Assembly: GCF_028622115.1 (NCBI RefSeq)
Contig: NZ_CP097263.1
Location: 1,922,001 to 1,986,000 of the forward strand
DNA length: 64,000 nt
Direction: 5' to 3'
Source of the DNA: Kutzneria chonburiensis
GTDB lineage: Bacteria > Actinomycetota > Actinomycetes > Mycobacteriales > Pseudonocardiaceae
How positions within the stretch are numbered: position 1 is the first letter of the stretch; the number at the start of each line of letters is the position of its first letter. Below are positions 49,813 to 58,376 of this stretch, in pieces. The notes beneath the pieces are model-generated. The model had not been told where the DNA came from, did no database searches, and was given only the letters and a program-made list of their open reading frames with translations. Made by a program: the position numbers and the translations under genes.

Positions 49813-52608
49813 GTGAGTTCGCTGCCCGACGCCGCCATCGAGCGGCCGCCCTTCCGCGACCCCAGGCTGGATCTGGACAAGCGCATCGACGACCTGCTGC
49901 ACCGGCTGACGCCGGACGAGCGGCTCGCCATGCTGCACCAGTACTCGCCGGCCGTGCCGCGCCTCGGCCTCGCCGCGTTCCGCACCGGATCCGAAGCCCT
50001 GCACGGGGTTTCCTGGCTCGGCCCGGCCACCGTCTTCCCGCAGGCGGTGGGGCTCGGGGCGACCTGGGACGACGAGCTGGTGCACCGCGTTGCCGAGGCC
50101 GTGTCGACGGAGCTGCGGGCCTTCCACTACCACCGGCAGCCGCTGGTCGGCGACGGCGCGATCAGCCTGCAGGCCTGGGCCCCGGTGGTGAACCTGCTGC
50201 GCGACCCGCGGTGGGGGCGCAACGAGGAGGGCTACTCCGAGGACCCGGTGCACACCGCCCGGCTGGCGATCGCGTACTGTCGCGGGCTCACCGGCGACGA
50301 TCCGCGGTTCCTGCGGACGGCCACGGTGCTCAAGCACTTTCTGGCCTACAACAACGAGAACGACCGCTGCACCACGTCGTCCAGCGTGCGGCCGCGGGTG
50401 TTGCAGGAGTACGACCTGGCCGCGTTCCGTCCGGTCGTCGCCTCGGGTGCGGTCACCGGCGCGATGGCCGCGTACAACCTCGTCAACGGGCATCCCTGCC
50501 ACGTCAGCCCGCTCATCGAGACCGAGCTGCGGCGCTGGACCGACGACGAGCTGTTCGTGGTCAGCGACGCCGAAGCGCCGTCGAACCTGGTCGACCCGGA
50601 GCACTATTTCGACGATCACGCCGAATCCCATGCCGCGGCGCTGAAAGCGGGCATCGACAATTTCACCGACCACGGTCAGGACGGCGATGTCCCGATCGGA
50701 CGGTTGCGTGATGCGTTGGCGCGCGGGCTGATCGCTCAGTCCGATGTGGACCGTGCCGTGCGGCGGCAGCTGCTGGTCCGGTTCCGGCTCGGCGAGTTCG
50801 ACGCTGATCTCGACCCGTACGCGGCCATCGGCCCGGAGGTGATCAACTGCGCCGGGCACCGTGGACTCGCGCTGCGCGCCGCGACGGAGTCCGTTGTGCT
50901 GCTGCGCAACGACGGTCTGTTGCCGTTGTCTGATGGCCTTCGGGTTGCCGTGATCGGGCCGCTGGCCGACATGCTGTGCGAGGACTGGTACAGCGGCACG
51001 ATGCCGTACCAGGTCACGGTCGCGGCCGGGCTGGCCGAACGCCTTGGCGACGTGTCGTGGGTGGAGGGCTCCGATCGCATCGCCTTGCGGTCGAGCTCGA
51101 CCAGCGAACCGCTCGGTTCCTTTGACGTCGTCGACTGGGGCGGCGGCGCCGTGACGCTGCGGTCGGTCGACAACGGCCGCTACCTGAGTCTCCAGGAGGA
51201 CAACACCCTCGTCGCCGACAAGGAGTTGTTGAAGAGCTGGGAGGTTCGCGAGACCTTCCGGCTGGAGGCCGATGGCGGCTTCGTGCTGCTGCGCAGTGTC
51301 CACACCGGACGGTACGCCGTCGTCGATCCGGACGACGGCCTTGTCACCGTCACCGCGGAGTCGCCGGTCAACGCCGAGCGTTGGCATCGTGACGTGCTGC
51401 GCGACGGCACGGCGGTGGCAGTGGCCGCGGCCAAGGCGGCCGACGTCGCGATCGTCGTGCTCGGCAACCACCCGATGATCAACGGCCGTGAGACCGAGGA
51501 CCGGGCGAACATCGCCCTGCCGGACGGGCAGGAATCCTTGCTGCGCGCGGTCGCCGCGGTCCGGCCGCAGACGGCGCTGGTCGTGATGAGCAGCTTTCCC
51601 TACGCCCTCGACTGGGCCGACGAACACCTGCCCGCCGTGGTGTGGACCTCCCACGGCGGGCAGGAATCCGGCAACGCGCTGGCCGCCGTGCTGCTGGGCG
51701 ACGCCGAGCCGGCGGGCCGGTTGCCGCAGACCTGGTACCGGCGTGACGACACGCTGCCGCATCCGCTCGACTACGACATCATCAAGGCCGGCTGGACCTA
51801 CCAGTATCACCGCACGATGCCGCTGTACCCGTTCGGCCATGGCCTGTCCTACACCGACTTCGCCTACAGCGACCTGCGGTTGTCCAGTGCCGCGGTGGCT
51901 GAGGACGGATCTGTTGACGTGTCGGTGATGTTGGCGAACACAGGACCGAGGCCCGGGGCCGAAGTCGTCCAGCTCTATGTCCGGCCGATACACCCGCGCT
52001 ACGAGGCGCCCCGCCTGCGGCTGGCCGGTTTCACCAAGGTTCGGCTGGACGTGGGGGAGCGCCGTGAGGTCACCTTCCAGCTGCCAGCCGAAGAGCTCGC
52101 CCACTGGGACGTCGGCACGAACGCCTTCACCGTCGATCCTGGCGAGTACGAGGTGCTGATCGCCCGGTCCGCCGAGTACATCGCGTTGTCAGCCCCATTG
52201 ACGGTGACGGGACCGCCGCCTGCCGCAAGGGTCGTGCTCGATCGCCGCACCGGTGCGGTCGACTTCGACGACTACGCCAACGTCACGCTCGTCGACGCCA
52301 CCCGGACCGCCGGCTACGCCGTCGCCTCGTCGTGGCCGTCCACGCCTGCGCACCTGTGGTTCCGTGCCGTGGACCTGTCGGGCGCCACCAGCGTTGACGT
52401 CGAGGTTGCCCGGGAAGTCGACGGCCCGGCCCGGCTGGAGATTCGCGTCGGTGGTCAGCGGCTGGGCGAGATCACCGTGCCGGTGACCGGTGATCGCTAC
52501 GCCTGGACCACCGTCGGGACCGACCTGCCGGCGCGGTTGGACGGCGTCCACGACCTCCAGCTGGTGCTGCACGGGGACTTCCGCCTGGCCGCGTTCCGAC
52601 TCGGCTGA
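49813..52608 (+). CDS. GH3 beta-glucosidase with inserted fascin-like beta-trefoil
   Basis: About 931 residues with no signal peptide. It is an intact GH3: RWGRNEEGYSEDP, the KH motif in LKHFLAYNNEND (K174, H175), the nucleophile D252 in FVVSDAEAP, the second domain and a fibronectin-III end. Between the halves of the second domain an insert of about 100 residues (DNGRYLSLQEDN, then VHTGRYAVVDPDDG) looks like a fascin-type beta-trefoil, perhaps a sugar-binding unit. A further C-terminal beta domain follows. The GTG at 49813 has GAGGGG. It is divergent from the importer operon and would finish the glucan backbone after side-chain removal. Its stop is one base from that of GH115. Confidence 0.92.
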   Translation: MSSLPDAAIERPPFRDPRLDLDKRIDDLLHRLTPDERLAMLHQYSPAVPRLGLAAFRTGSEALHGVSWLGPATVFPQAVGLGATWDDELVHRVAEAVSTELRAFHYHRQPLVGDGAISLQAWAPVVNLLRDPRWGRNEEGYSEDPVHTARLAIAYCRGLTGDDPRFLRTATVLKHFLAYNNENDRCTTSSSVRPRVLQEYDLAAFRPVVASGAVTGAMAAYNLVNGHPCHVSPLIETELRRWTDDELFVVSDAEAPSNLVDPEHYFDDHAESHAAALKAGIDNFTDHGQDGDVPIGRLRDALARGLIAQSDVDRAVRRQLLVRFRLGEFDADLDPYAAIGPEVINCAGHRGLALRAATESVVLLRNDGLLPLSDGLRVAVIGPLADMLCEDWYSGTMPYQVTVAAGLAERLGDVSWVEGSDRIALRSSSTSEPLGSFDVVDWGGGAVTLRSVDNGRYLSLQEDNTLVADKELLKSWEVRETFRLEADGGFVLLRSVHTGRYAVVDPDDGLVTVTAESPVNAERWHRDVLRDGTAVAVAAAKAADVAIVVLGNHPMINGRETEDRANIALPDGQESLLRAVAAVRPQTALVVMSSFPYALDWADEHLPAVVWTSHGGQESGNALAAVLLGDAEPAGRLPQTWYRRDDTLPHPLDYDIIKAGWTYQYHRTMPLYPFGHGLSYTDFAYSDLRLSSAAVAEDGSVDVSVMLANTGPRPGAEVVQLYVRPIHPRYEAPRLRLAGFTKVRLDVGERREVTFQLPAEELAHWDVGTNAFTVDPGEYEVLIARSAEYIALSAPLTVTGPPPAARVVLDRRTGAVDFDDYANVTLVDATRTAGYAVASSWPSTPAHLWFRAVDLSGATSVDVEVAREVDGPARLEIRVGGQRLGEITVPVTGDRYAWTTVGTDLPARLDGVHDLQLVLHGDFRLAAFRLG

Positions 52609-52609
52609 T

Positions 52610-55600
52610 TCACCGCTGGACGCTCGCCGGCGGCCCGAGGTAGCTCGGCCGGAGGCCGCCGGTGTCGACCACCAGCTTCTGCACGATGACCGTGGGATCG
52701 ACCATCCAGAACTTCAGCGTGTGCGGTCCCGGCGTGCCGATGGTGTGCCGGGTCCGCGTCAGGTTGATGTTGTCGGAGGTGTTGCGCTCCCACTGCCGGT
52801 TCAGCGCGGTGCTGTCCGACCCCGTCGCCGCGATCACGTCGACCACCTGCGGCGCCTGGTCGTCGAAGGCGACGGCGTAGCGGAGCCCGGGTGTGGGCAG
52901 GACGTCGTTGCGGGGTGAGAGATAGGCCCAGACGGTGACGACGCCGGTGGTGAACAGCGACATCCGGTATTCAAGGCGCGGGCCGGTGCCGGCGGGCTGG
53001 CTCGTGGCGGTGACCGGGAACGGCTTCATGCCGGCTCCGTGGCGACCGATGTCCGGAATGCGTTGCCAGGTCACACCGTGCGCAGCAATGTTCGCGCTAA
53101 CATCATCGGCGTTGACGGACACGTATCCATTGGCTTCGACGAAGCCGTGTCCCCAGGTGGGCGGTAGCTCCCGGTGGGCGACCACGGCCCGGACGGTCAC
53201 GCTCTCGCCCGCGCCGGTGATGACCACCGGCACCGTGGTCGTGCCGATCGGGGCCCGTCGCCAGTCGACGTGGAACGTCACCCGGGTCTGCCGGTCCACG
53301 ACGCCGGCCGGGCGATCGGCCACAAGCCACGGCGTATCGGTCCACACGCGATAGGTGAACCGCTTGGCGCCACGGTTGAACACGTCGATGTACTGCGCCG
53401 GCTGGCTCTGGAACGGGCTGAACTCCGGCAGCATGGCGGTCTCGGACGCACCCGGCCAGGACAGCGCGGAGCCGTCGATAGCCACTCCCAGCACGCCGTC
53501 CTCGGCCAGCGGGATGCGGCGGACAGCCGGGAACAGCACATCGGGAATGGCGGCGTTGTCGACCTGCGGCTGCTGCCAGCCGGCGTCCGGCCCGTAGCGG
53601 GCGACGTCGCCGTAGTCGATGTGCGGCTGCGTCTGGAAGCCACGCCACTTCCCGCCGGCGATCTCGGTGTTGAAGCGGTCGGCCAGGGCGAGGTCCTGGG
53701 CGAACCGGGCCTCGGCCTCGTCGGCCAGGTCGTTGGCTGCCGCCCGGCCCTGCTCGGCGTACAGGAGGTTGGTGAACTCGGCCCGGCGCAGTGCGTGGAG
53801 GTTGGCCATCGAGGACACCTCGTACTGCACCAGTTCGAAGTACGGGTCCCGCGACGCGGCCGGCAGCCGGTCGCCGATCTGTTCGGCTCGCACGGCCAGC
53901 TGGTGCCACTGATCGGTGACCCGGTCCAGCTCGCCGTAGTCGACCAGGCTGTACGGGCTGGCCTGGTCGTCGTAGACGATGGCCGTCGGATCGGTCGAGG
54001 GATCCTTGCCCGGGGCGACACTGATGCGCCGGTTGAGCAACTCGGGTTTGCGCAGCGCTTGCAGCCGGCCGTAGTCGTGCAGCAGGTCACCGAGCTCGTC
54101 GGCGACTCCGGCGCCGAGGTTCTGTCCGGCGTACCCACGTTCCCAGGTGGACAGTTCCGACAGCGGCAGCGCGGTCGGATTCCAGGCGTAGTCCAGGAAG
54201 AACTGCAACGGCAGCTCGTTGCCCTTCAGGTCGCCGACGTTGGCCACCCACAGCCGCCTGATCCCGTACTCGTAGGCCTGGTTGAGCTGCTCCCAGGTGT
54301 TAGCGATAACACTGGTGTCGTTCCACTTGTAGCAGCGGCCCGACCCGACGAAGTCGAAGTGGTAGTACAGGCCGTACCCGCCGGACCGTGACGGCAGGCC
54401 CGGGTCAGGCAGCTTGCGCAGGTTTCCCCAGTTGTCGTCGGGAAAGACGACCGTGACGTCGTCGGCCGGCCGCAGGCCCTCGACCCAGTACCGCATCACT
54501 TCGGTGTAGAGCGTCCACACCTGGGGGACCGTCGCCGGGTCGCGCCCGGTGACGTCGGCCAGGATCTTCCGCTCGGCGGCCAGGATGTCGCGCATCAGGT
54601 CGATGCTGTCACCGTCGGGCAGCCGGGTGTCGCCGGTGCCGCGCATGCCGACGGTCACCACGCCCTCGAAGTCCTGGGTCACCATGCGGCGGATGCCGTC
54701 GGCCCAGTACGCCCGGAGCGCGTCGGCGTTGTGCCGGAAGCTCCACTCGCCCGTGCCGCCATACGGATCGTGCCCCGGCGTGGTGATCGTGCCGTCCGGG
54801 CCGCGGACGGCCGGGACGGCGTGCCGGTTCCACTCCTCTATGCCCCGCATCATCGGCGCTTCGTGCGAGGTCCCCATGACGATCCCGTACCGCTTGGCCG
54901 TGGCGTGGTTGAGCGGATCGTCCTCGGCGAAGGCCCGCCCCCACACTGCCGGCCACAGGTAGTTCGCCCGCAGCCGCAGCATGGTCTCGAAGACCTTCTC
55001 GTAGAAGCCGTGGTTGAAGCCGCCGGGATGGCCGGGCGCGAGTCCCGGCCCGAAGAAGGCCGGCGCCCACGTGCCCAGCGCCGGATTCTCGTCGTTGATG
55101 AACAATCCTCGGTATTTGACCGCCGGCGGGCCGAGGCTGTGCCGGCCGGGCCGCACGTGCAGCTCGTGACGGTGCAGCGGCGGCACATCGTCCCACCAGT
55201 ACCACGGCGAGACACCGATCTGCCGGGAGATCTCGTAGATGCCGTAGATCGTGCCGCGCTGATCGCTGCCGGTCACCACCAGCGCGCGCTGCGCGGACCG
55301 GGTCACGGTCTCGGTCAGCGAAGTCTCCCACCGGCCGGCGATCCCGGTCGTGTCCAGACCGACGGCCCGCACCAACGGGCTCGCGTCCAACGAGCCGATC
55401 AGCACGACTTCGGCGACCGCCGGCACATGGTCGACGTACAGTCCCGGGCGGACGCCGGTGACCCGCTCGATATCGGCCTGGAGGTCACGGGCCGCGCGCA
55501 CGACACCGGGGTGGTCAGCGGAGCTGACCACCAGTGGCGTGGCCTTTCCGTTGGCCACCAACGGAAAGTCTTCCGGGCCGCCGCGGGACGACAGGTACTG

Positions 55601-55657
55601 CCCCGCGGCAAGGGCTCCTGCCATGCCGAGAAATCCTCGTCGTCCCAACGGTGCCAT
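52610..55657 (-). CDS. GH115 xylan alpha-1,2-glucuronidase
   Basis: About 1015 residues. Residues 1-30 look like a twin-arginine-type signal (LGRRGFLGMAGALAAGQYL). The GH115 core includes GIYEISRQIGVSPWYWWDDVPP, KYRGLFINDENPALGTWAP, YLWPAVWGRAF, GTSHEAPM and DFEGVVTVGMRGTGD, all characteristic. The C-terminal third holds two beta domains with a carbohydrate-binding look. GH115 removes (methyl)glucuronic acid from intact xylan. The ATG at 55657 has GGGGAGG. It is divergent from a LacI regulator and belongs with the GH11 and GH10 xylanases downstream of that. Two LacI-type palindromes lie inside it. Confidence 0.93.
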   Translation of the reverse strand: MAPLGRRGFLGMAGALAAGQYLSSRGGPEDFPLVANGKATPLVVSSADHPGVVRAARDLQADIERVTGVRPGLYVDHVPAVAEVVLIGSLDASPLVRAVGLDTTGIAGRWETSLTETVTRSAQRALVVTGSDQRGTIYGIYEISRQIGVSPWYWWDDVPPLHRHELHVRPGRHSLGPPAVKYRGLFINDENPALGTWAPAFFGPGLAPGHPGGFNHGFYEKVFETMLRLRANYLWPAVWGRAFAEDDPLNHATAKRYGIVMGTSHEAPMMRGIEEWNRHAVPAVRGPDGTITTPGHDPYGGTGEWSFRHNADALRAYWADGIRRMVTQDFEGVVTVGMRGTGDTRLPDGDSIDLMRDILAAERKILADVTGRDPATVPQVWTLYTEVMRYWVEGLRPADDVTVVFPDDNWGNLRKLPDPGLPSRSGGYGLYYHFDFVGSGRCYKWNDTSVIANTWEQLNQAYEYGIRRLWVANVGDLKGNELPLQFFLDYAWNPTALPLSELSTWERGYAGQNLGAGVADELGDLLHDYGRLQALRKPELLNRRISVAPGKDPSTDPTAIVYDDQASPYSLVDYGELDRVTDQWHQLAVRAEQIGDRLPAASRDPYFELVQYEVSSMANLHALRRAEFTNLLYAEQGRAAANDLADEAEARFAQDLALADRFNTEIAGGKWRGFQTQPHIDYGDVARYGPDAGWQQPQVDNAAIPDVLFPAVRRIPLAEDGVLGVAIDGSALSWPGASETAMLPEFSPFQSQPAQYIDVFNRGAKRFTYRVWTDTPWLVADRPAGVVDRQTRVTFHVDWRRAPIGTTTVPVVITGAGESVTVRAVVAHRELPPTWGHGFVEANGYVSVNADDVSANIAAHGVTWQRIPDIGRHGAGMKPFPVTATSQPAGTGPRLEYRMSLFTTGVVTVWAYLSPRNDVLPTPGLRYAVAFDDQAPQVVDVIAATGSDSTALNRQWERNTSDNINLTRTRHTIGTPGPHTLKFWMVDPTVIVQKLVVDTGGLRPSYLGPPASVQR
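53089..53102. promoter_or_regulatory. Intragenic LacI-type palindrome TGTTCGCGCTAACA
   Basis: Identical to the site at 12340-12353. On the coding strand it gives GAT GTT AGC GCG AAC ATT, again with unusual A/T-ending codons, about 2.56 kb into the GH115 gene. Confidence 0.55.
54298..54311. promoter_or_regulatory. Intragenic LacI-type palindrome TGTTAGCGATAACA
   Basis: Identical to the site at 11427-11440, and extended by one base pair to GTGTTAGCGATAACAC. It lies about 1.35 kb into the GH115 gene and 1.2 kb from the other internal site. Confidence 0.6.
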
Positions 55658-55691
55658 CGCGTCCTCCCCGGCAGGGCGGGCAGCGGGAGAT

Positions 55692-55722
55692 CCGAAAGAT
55701 TCGGTGACAGCCTCGAAACTAG
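55692..55722. promoter_or_regulatory. GAAA-type operator elements between GH115 and its LacI regulator
   Basis: CCGAAAGATTCGG at 55692-55704 is an inverted repeat (CCGAA, TTCGG, three-base spacer). Nearby, TCGAAACTAG at 55713-55722 carries the GAAACT half of the GAAACTTTC motif known before actinomycete xylanase genes. They lie in the 128-base gap between the two divergent starts. Confidence 0.5.
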
Positions 55723-55785
55723 GGCGGTCGCCGCATCGCGTCAAGGGGGACCGTTCCGGCCGCCGATGGCTTACCATCCGAAGCC

Positions 55786-56832
55786 ATGGGTGCCGAGCAA
55801 GCCGTGACCGCGGACGGAGTTTCGACCACGCCGGCCGGCATCCCGACGCTGGCCGAGATCGCCGCGACGGCCGGCGTCAGCGTTCCGACAGTTTCGAAGG
55901 TCCTCAATGGCCGGGCCGACGTCGCCCCCGGCACCCGGGCCCGGGTCGAGGAACTGCTGCGGGACCACGGCTACCGGCGCAAGCGCGGCGGCGCGCGCCC
56001 GTCCAAGCTGCTCGACCTGGTCTTCCACGAGCTGGACAGCGCGTGGGCGATGGAGGTCATCCGGGGCGTGGAGAACGTGGCCCGCCGCGAGGACATGAGC
56101 ATCGTGCTGTCCGAGTCGGCCGGCCGGCTCACCCCGGGCCAGACCTGGGTGGACGGGGTGCTGGCCCGCCGCCCCAGCGGCGTGGTGCTGGTGCTGTCCG
56201 GCCTGGACCAGGTCCAGCGGGCCCAGCTGACCAGCCGGGACATCCCGTTCGTGGTGCTGGACCCGGCCGGTGACCCGGCCGACGGCGTGCCCGCGGTCGG
56301 CGCCAACAACTGGCTCGGCGGCCTGACCGCCACCCGGCACCTGGTCGAGCTGGGCCACCGGCGGATCGCCATGCTCGGTGGGCCGTTCCGGATGATGTGC
56401 AGCCGCGCGCGGGTCGACGGCTACCGCACCGCGCTGGAGACCGCCGGCATCGGCGTCGACCCGGCGCTGGTGCGGGAGGGCACCTTCCACCACGAGTCCG
56501 GCTACACGGTCGGCCGGGAGCTGCTGACCCTGCCCGACCGGCCGACCGCGGTCTTCGCCGGCAACGACCTGCAGGCCCTCGGCATCTACGAGGCCGCCCG
56601 TGAGCTGGGCCTTCGCATCCCCGACGAGCTCAGCGTGGTCGGCTTCGACGACCTGCCGCTGGCCCGCTGGGTCGGCCCGCCGCTGACCACCGTGCGTCAG
56701 CCGCTGGTGGCGATGGCCGAGACCGCCACCCAGCTCGCGCTCGACCTCGGCCGGGGCCAGCGGCCGGCCGTCACCCGGGTGGACCTGGCCACCACGCTGG
56801 TCGTCCGCAACAGTACAACGGCGGTCCGCTGA
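55786..56832 (+). CDS. LacI-family xylan regulator (XylR/BxlR-like)
   Basis: About 348 residues. The DNA-binding part TLAEIAATAGVSVPTVSKVL with NGRADVAPGTRARVEELL matches actinobacterial xylose/xylan LacI repressors. The effector domain has the usual NNWLGGLTATRHLVELGHRR, FAGNDLQALGIYEAAREL and GFDDLPLARWVGPPLTTVRQP. The ATG at 55786 was kept because the alternative internal starts have no ribosome site. It is divergent from GH115 and upstream of GH11, CE4 and GH10, with GAAA-type palindromes on both sides, so it probably represses both transcripts until xylo-oligosaccharides appear. Confidence 0.9.
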   Translation: MGAEQAVTADGVSTTPAGIPTLAEIAATAGVSVPTVSKVLNGRADVAPGTRARVEELLRDHGYRRKRGGARPSKLLDLVFHELDSAWAMEVIRGVENVARREDMSIVLSESAGRLTPGQTWVDGVLARRPSGVVLVLSGLDQVQRAQLTSRDIPFVVLDPAGDPADGVPAVGANNWLGGLTATRHLVELGHRRIAMLGGPFRMMCSRARVDGYRTALETAGIGVDPALVREGTFHHESGYTVGRELLTLPDRPTAVFAGNDLQALGIYEAARELGLRIPDELSVVGFDDLPLARWVGPPLTTVRQPLVAMAETATQLALDLGRGQRPAVTRVDLATTLVVRNSTTAVR

Positions 56833-56837
56833 CGGCG

Positions 56838-56850
56838 TCGAAACTTTCGA
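56838..56850. promoter_or_regulatory. XylR-type operator TCGAAACTTTCGA
   Basis: A 13-base palindrome around a central C, six bases after the regulator stop and about 160 bases upstream of the GH11 start. GAAACTTTC-type elements are known upstream of streptomycete xylanase genes and bound by LacI-family regulators. Confidence 0.7.
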
Positions 56851-56925
56851 TGTCCGCGACCGCGGTGGCCGGACCGCGCCACCGGTCGAAGGTCCATTGT
56901 GGACATGGTGCGGGATTCCCGAAAT

Positions 56926-56941
56926 AACAACGAAAGTTGTT
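56926..56941. promoter_or_regulatory. Inverted repeat with CGAAAGTTG core before GH11
   Basis: AACAAC at 56926-56931 mirrors GTTGTT at 56936-56941 around GAAA. It contains GAAAGTT, the reverse half of the GAAACTTTC element, and lies 72 bases before the GH11 start. It may be a second xylan-regulator site or a leader hairpin. Confidence 0.4.
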
Positions 56942-57012
56942 GCCCACGGGTCGTGACCAGGTCGACACTGCTCGACACCACACGGTTTCCTCATCGAGGA
57001 GGACCATCGCCC

Positions 57013-57687
57013 ATGGACCACATCCCCCCGTTTCCGATCACGCGCCGAGGTCTGCTCACCTCCGGGGCGCTGCTCGCCGCCTCCGCGCTGGCCCTGCCGG
57101 CCACGGCGCACGCGGACACCACGATCACGACCAACCAGACCGGCACCAACAACGGGTACTACTACTCGTTCTGGACCGCAGGCGGCGGCTCGGTCGCGAT
57201 GACCCTGTCGTCCGGCGGCAGTTACCGCACACAGTGGACCAACTGCAACAACTTCGTCGCCGGCAAGGGCTGGAGCAACGGCGGCCGGCGCACCGTGAAC
57301 TACTCGGGCAGCTTCTCCCCGTCCGGCAACTCCTACCTGTCGCTCTACGGCTGGACGTCCAACCCGCTGGTCGAGTACTACATCGTCGACAACTGGGGCT
57401 CCTACCGGCCGACCGGCACGCACAAGGGCACGGTCAGCAGCGACGGCGGCACCTACGACATCTACGAGACGACCCGGTACAACGCCCCCTCGGTCGAGGG
57501 CACGCGCACGTTCAACCAGTACTGGAGCGTCCGGCAGAGCCGCCGCACCGGCGGCACGATCACCACCGGCAACCACTTCGACGCGTGGGCCCGCAACGGC
57601 ATGAACCTGGGTAGCTTCCGCTACTACATGATCCTCGCCACCGAGGGCTACCAGAGCAGCGGCAGCTCCTCCATCACGGTGAGCTGA
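57013..57687 (+). CDS. Secreted GH11 endo-1,4-beta-xylanase
   Basis: About 224 residues. A twin-arginine signal ([21 protein letters not shown]) ends near THA. The single GH11 beta-jelly-roll shows GYYYSFWT, the nucleophile E121 in [21 protein letters not shown] and the acid/base E211 in [11 protein letters not shown]. No xylan-binding domain follows; it ends shortly after the catalytic domain. The ATG at 57013 has GAGGAGG. A deacetylase gene starts three bases after the stop, as in the xylanase-deacetylase pairs of several actinomycetes. Confidence 0.95.
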   Translation: MDHIPPFPITRRGLLTSGALLAASALALPATAHADTTITTNQTGTNNGYYYSFWTAGGGSVAMTLSSGGSYRTQWTNCNNFVAGKGWSNGGRRTVNYSGSFSPSGNSYLSLYGWTSNPLVEYYIVDNWGSYRPTGTHKGTVSSDGGTYDIYETTRYNAPSVEGTRTFNQYWSVRQSRRTGGTITTGNHFDAWARNGMNLGSFRYYMILATEGYQSSGSSSITVS

Positions 57688-57690
57688 GCC

Positions 57691-58343
57691 ATGCGAAGGA
57701 CTTCCTGCTGCTTGCGGCGGCCCTGACCGCCGCCGTGCTCACCCCGGGCGTCGCGGACGCCGCGCCCTGCAACGGCTATGTCGGGCTGACCTTCGACGAC
57801 GGTCCGTCCGACGCGCATACCCCGGCCCTCCTCAATGCCCTGCGGCAGAACGGTTTGCGGGCAACGGTGTTCAACGAGGGCCAGTACGCCGCCGCGTATC
57901 CGGCGCAGGTACGGGCCGAGGCCGCGGCCGGCATGTGGATCGGCAACCACAGCTACACCCACCCGCACATGACGCAGCTGAGCCAGGCGCAGATGGACAG
58001 CGAGATCACCCGGACCCAGCAGGCGATCGCCGCCGCCGGCGGCGGCACGCCGTCCCTGTTCCGCCCGCCGTACGGGGAAACCAACGCGACGCTGCGGACC
58101 GTCGAGGCCAACCACGGCCTGACACAGGTCATCTGGGACGTCGACTCGCAGGACTGGAACGGCGCGAGCGTCGACGCGATCGTGCAGGCCAATGCCCGGC
58201 TCACCAACGGCCAGGTCATCCTGATGCACGAGTGGCCGGCCAACACCCTGGCCGCGATTCCCCGTATCGCGCGGGGACTCGCCGGCCGTGGACTGTGCGC
58301 CGGGCGGATCTCGCCGCAGACCGGCCGCGCCGTCGCACCGTAA
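57691..58343 (+). pseudogene. CE4 polysaccharide (acetyl xylan) deacetylase with frameshifted signal peptide
   Basis: The NodB/CE4 domain is complete: TFDDGPSD, HSYTHPHM, RPPYGETNATL, IWDVDSQDW and VILMHEW. It should remove acetyl groups from xylan next to the GH11 xylanase. The start is broken. The only in-frame start is GTG 57735, which would cut off the signal peptide, yet the frame before it reads FLLLAAALTAAVLTPGVADA, a good signal sequence. An ATG at 57691, three bases after the GH11 stop, is one base out of frame; adding one base near 57698-57701 gives M-R-R-x-FLLLAAAL. So either one base is missing from the sequence or the gene is defective in export. Confidence 0.8.
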
Positions 58344-58376
58344 CCACGCCATCCCGCCACGCAAGAGGGGACCATT

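Noticed and set aside
49621-52104. Upstream extension of the solute-binding-protein frame to over 1300 codons
   Set aside because: The lipoprotein signal starts at 49620 and the extension lies antisense to the GH3 gene.
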